Shown here one piece after another: positions 5,812 through 7,673 of a DNA stretch of 7,673 nucleotides. The stretch comes from Chloroflexota bacterium (lineage in GTDB: Bacteria; Chloroflexota; UBA6077; JADZDV01). The position numbers and the translations under genes were made by a program. Positions within the stretch are counted from its first letter, which is position 1, and every line of letters starts with the position of its first letter. Below the pieces are notes generated by a model. The model made no database searches, had not been told where the DNA came from, and saw only the letters and a list, made by a program, of their open reading frames with translations. Location: positions 1-7,673 of the forward strand of contig JADZDV010000185.1 in NCBI GenBank assembly GCA_020850915.1. Direction: 5' to 3'.

Positions 5812-6783
5812 ATGTGGCAAGGACAGGCAGCGGCAGCGGAGGCCTCCGGCCTCCAGCCGGGGCTCGCGCAGCGGCTTCGCAAGACGGGCATGGTCATCGT
5901 GCTGCTCACCTCGCTGGCCACGATGGCGCTCATCCTCGCCGGCGCCCCCCTGCCAGCCATGCCGGCCTCTTGGTCCTTACCGTCCCTGCCAGCCGCCTGG
6001 GACCCGAGCGGCTGGCAGGCACTGGCTCCAGTGCCTGCCCCGGCCACAGTCCCAGCGACCAGCCTCCACACGCTGCCTCCCGAAGAGCTTTCCGACGTCA
6101 ACTGCACGACCTGCCACCAACTGCCGCGCAACCTGGCCGACGAGAACGACGTGCGCCCCTCCCTCAAGGACGCCTGCCTTGGATGCCACGCCGCCCAGAA
6201 GCACCAACTGACCGAGCTCAGCGTGCACCCGCCGTTCCGTGACGGGGAGTGCACCACCTGCCACAAGGTCCATCCCAGCGCCGACCAGACCTCGGTTCAG
6301 CCCTACCTGCTGACCAAGCCGTCCTCAGAGCTGTGCCTCACCTGCCACGCCAGCAAGCTGGAGCAGTTCGGCTCGCTCCTCCATCCCCCGGTCGCGAACG
6401 GGCAGTGCACCACCTGCCACAGCCCCCACGGCAGCGCCATCGCGCCAACGCTGAAAGCTGAACCTCCCGAGCTGTGCTTCACCTGCCACCGGAGCGTCGC
6501 GGACAGGGTCTTCACCTCCCAGTTCCAGCATCCTCCCGCCGTGCAGGGCAACTGTCTCGCCTGCCACAGCCCTCACGGCTCCGACCAGGTGGGACAGCTC
6601 AAGGCGCCGCTCACGCAAGTCTGCTATACCTGTCATGCAGGACCGATGGCACAGATGAACTCCTGGCACCGGCCGGTCCAGGAGGGGTGGTGCTCGAGCT
6701 GCCACGAGCCGCACGGCGGGCAGAACGAAACGCTCCTCAAAGCGCCAGGAAGCCTGATGTGCCTGACCTGCCACCGAAAGTAA
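5812..6783 (+). CDS. Membrane-anchored decaheme cytochrome c (doubled CXXCH type)
   Basis: A 323-residue protein. It has basic residues (RLRK, 21-24), then a membrane helix at about 27-43, a Pro/Ala/Trp linker to about 85, then a heme domain to the C-terminus. CXXCH sites begin at C98, C122, C147, C175, C199, C222, C248, C271, C294 and C317, spaced 23 to 28 residues. From the third site onward the repeat is HPP...G.CxxCHxPHG...LCxxCH, the doubled-CXXCH pattern. There are exactly ten non-motif histidines (86, 131, 139, 154, 191, 206, 240, 255, 286, 301), enough for bis-His ligation of every heme. The last heme site ends two residues before the stop. The start is uncertain: 5812 has no good ribosome binding site, and ATG 5890 (M27) is an alternative. 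I prefer 5812 because it keeps the positive charges ahead of the helix. Probable role: a low-potential electron wire on the periplasmic face. Confidence 0.95.
   Translation: MWQGQAAAAEASGLQPGLAQRLRKTGMVIVLLTSLATMALILAGAPLPAMPASWSLPSLPAAWDPSGWQALAPVPAPATVPATSLHTLPPEELSDVNCTTCHQLPRNLADENDVRPSLKDACLGCHAAQKHQLTELSVHPPFRDGECTTCHKVHPSADQTSVQPYLLTKPSSELCLTCHASKLEQFGSLLHPPVANGQCTTCHSPHGSAIAPTLKAEPPELCFTCHRSVADRVFTSQFQHPPAVQGNCLACHSPHGSDQVGQLKAPLTQVCYTCHAGPMAQMNSWHRPVQEGWCSSCHEPHGGQNETLLKAPGSLMCLTCHRK
5837..5848. other. Perfect 12-bp palindrome near the start of the decaheme gene
   Basis: CGGAGGCCTCCG reads the same on both strands. It overlaps a 7-bp tandem repeat, GGCCTCC at 5841-5847 and 5848-5854. 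It falls in the first codons of the decaheme gene if translation starts at 5812, or in the leader if it starts at 5890. A binding site is possible, but chance in GC-rich DNA is not excluded. Confidence 0.4.
5985..6039 (+). other. Two overlapping, mutually exclusive 12-bp hairpins
   Basis: The first stem pairs CCTGCCAGCCGC (5985-5996) with GCGGCTGGCAGG (6008-6019). The second pairs GGCAGGCACTGG (6014-6025) with CCAGTGCCTGCC (6028-6039) across a 2-base spacer. They share 6014-6019, so both full stems cannot form at once. A further CCTGCCAGCC at 5949-5958 could compete for 6010-6019. The region codes for the Pro/Ala linker of the decaheme protein, where sequence constraint is low. No T-run follows, so it is not a standard terminator. 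Confidence 0.55.
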
Positions 6784-6809
6784 CGGCCGCCCTGCCTCGC
6801 CACGTTCCT

Positions 6810-6824
6810 GGAGGAAGCTGCTTG
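6810..6824 (+). promoter_or_regulatory. Ribosome binding site and TTG start of hemC
   Basis: GGAGG (6810-6814, within GGAGGAAG) lies 7 bp before TTG 6822-6824. No in-frame ATG occurs until the codon for residue 41, which is inside the conserved domain and would remove the RGSPLS motif. The TTG start is therefore strongly favoured, despite being a rare start codon. Confidence 0.85.
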
Positions 6825-7673
6825 ACCGTCTCGACTGCGCGCACGCTGCGACTTGCGCTCCGCGGCAGCCCGCTGTCGGTCGCGCAGTCGTCGCAGGCCA
6901 TCGCCCTGCTGTGCGAGCAACGGCCCGCCGTCCTGGTCGAGATGATCAAGGTGACGACCTCAGGCGACCGCGACCGGTCGACGCCCCTGGCCGACATCGG
7001 ATCAGCCGATGGCCTCTTCACCCGCGCTGTCGAAGCGAAGCTGCTGGAGGGGCGGGCTGACTTCGCGATCCACAGTCTGAAGGATCTGCCCACGGCCCTC
7101 GACCCTCGCTTCGTGCTGGCCGCCATTCCGCCCCGAGCCGAGCCCAGGGACGCGCTCCTCTCCCCCTATCCCGGCGGGTTCGACGGCCTCCCGCGCGGCG
7201 CTCGCCTCGGGACCAGCAGCCCCCGCCGCGCCGCGCAGGCGCTGGCGCAGCGGCCGGACCTTCAGGTGCTCTCGGTCCGCGGCAACGTCGGTACCCGCCT
7301 GAGAAAGCTCGAGGAGGGCCAGTACGACGCCCTCGTCCTGGCCGCGGCTGGACTCGAGCGCCTCGGTCTCTTAGGAGAGGCCGCCGAGCTGCTGCCCGCC
7401 GACCGCTTCATCCCGGCTGTTGGCCAGGGCGCCCTGGCCGTCGAGTGCCTCGCGGAGGACGAAGCCACCTGGTCGCTGCTCGCGGCCATCGACCACCAGC
7501 CGAGCCGTCTCGCGGTGACCGCCGAGCGCGCGTTCCTCGTCGGGATCGGCGGTGGCTGCCGCCTTCCGATGGCCGCTCACGGCCAGGTCCGCGGCGACCG
7601 ACTCGTTCTGCGCGGCTTCGTCGCGCAGGCCGACGGCGCGGACGCGGCCACCGACGAGGTCGAAGGGCCAGCC
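6822..7673 (+). CDS. hemC: Hydroxymethylbilane synthase (porphobilinogen deaminase), 3' truncated by window end
   Basis: The first 284 codons are present. The family is usually about 300-320 residues, so only a short C-terminal piece is missing. The cytosolic enzyme joins four porphobilinogen units into hydroxymethylbilane in the tetrapyrrole pathway. Motifs in order: RGSPLS at 14-19, TSGDRD at 46-51, HSLKDLP at 84-90 with the catalytic Asp at 88, GTSSPRR at 130-136, RGNVGTRL at 153-160, GQGALAVE at 201-208, and GGGCRLP at 244-250, where C246 is the expected attachment site of the dipyrromethane cofactor. One oddity: the usual GGKGLF-type loop reads SADGLF at 61-66, replacing its common Lys with Asp. 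It begins 38 bp after the decaheme stop with no visible terminator, so it may be co-transcribed with the cytochrome genes and help supply heme. Confidence 0.97.
   Translation, partial: MTVSTARTLRLALRGSPLSVAQSSQAIALLCEQRPAVLVEMIKVTTSGDRDRSTPLADIGSADGLFTRAVEAKLLEGRADFAIHSLKDLPTALDPRFVLAAIPPRAEPRDALLSPYPGGFDGLPRGARLGTSSPRRAAQALAQRPDLQVLSVRGNVGTRLRKLEEGQYDALVLAAAGLERLGLLGEAAELLPADRFIPAVGQGALAVECLAEDEATWSLLAAIDHQPSRLAVTAERAFLVGIGGGCRLPMAAHGQVRGDRLVLRGFVAQADGADAATDEVEGPA

Noticed and set aside
4608..6266. A 552-codon open frame on the minus strand opposite the pentaheme and decaheme genes
   Set aside because: It is antisense to two certain cytochrome genes and arises from their GC-rich third positions. 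Its translation has no recognisable domain and low-complexity Arg/Gly/Ala composition.
6784..6821. Terminator between the decaheme gene and hemC
   Set aside because: The 38-bp gap has no clear stem followed by a T-run.

Overview
This window comes from a GC-rich bacterium. Third codon positions are mostly G or C, start sites often carry GGAGG-type ribosome binding sites, and the exported c-type cytochromes imply an electron-transport chain facing a periplasm-like compartment. The lineage cannot be fixed from the sequence. GC-rich uncultured groups rich in multiheme cytochromes (NC10/Rokubacteria-like, Acidobacteria-like, deltaproteobacterial-type) are compatible guesses, not conclusions.

Layout: all recognisable genes lie on the + strand and are tightly packed. 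(1) 1-25 is probably the tail of an upstream gene. It is followed by a 47-bp gap holding a perfect 13-bp tandem repeat. (2) 73-1431 encodes a ten-helix NrfD/ActC-type quinone-interacting membrane protein. (3) 1428-2051 encodes an exported Ig-like domain with one C-terminal membrane helix. (4) 2051-4657 encodes an exported cytochrome made of eight tandem class I cytochrome c modules. (5) 4671-5780 encodes a membrane-anchored pentaheme cytochrome: three Met-ligated modules plus a C-terminal pair of closely spaced hemes. (6) 5812-6783 encodes a membrane-anchored decaheme cytochrome of the doubled-CXXCH type. (7) 6822 to the window end is the 5' 284 codons of hemC, starting at TTG. The first two gene junctions overlap by 4 bp and 1 bp. 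The later gaps are 13, 31 and 38 bp with no convincing terminator, so a single operon is likely. No stretch over 300 bases lacks a gene.

How it may work (inference): the NrfD-like protein would exchange electrons with the quinone pool. The three cytochromes carry 23 CXXCH sites in all (8 + 5 + 10) and would pass electrons through the periplasm. Counting possible axial ligands gives a clean split. All eight octaheme modules and the first three pentaheme sites have a Met partner. The last two pentaheme sites and all ten decaheme sites can be matched one-to-one with non-motif histidines. The pentaheme protein therefore looks like an adaptor between a bis-His (usually lower potential) wire and a His/Met (usually higher potential) wire. 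HemC makes hydroxymethylbilane, a heme precursor, which fits the heavy heme demand. The terminal donor or acceptor, and any Fe-S or molybdopterin partner of the NrfD subunit, are not in the window. The combination resembles alternative complex III and related NrfD complexes but does not match their usual gene content as I know it.
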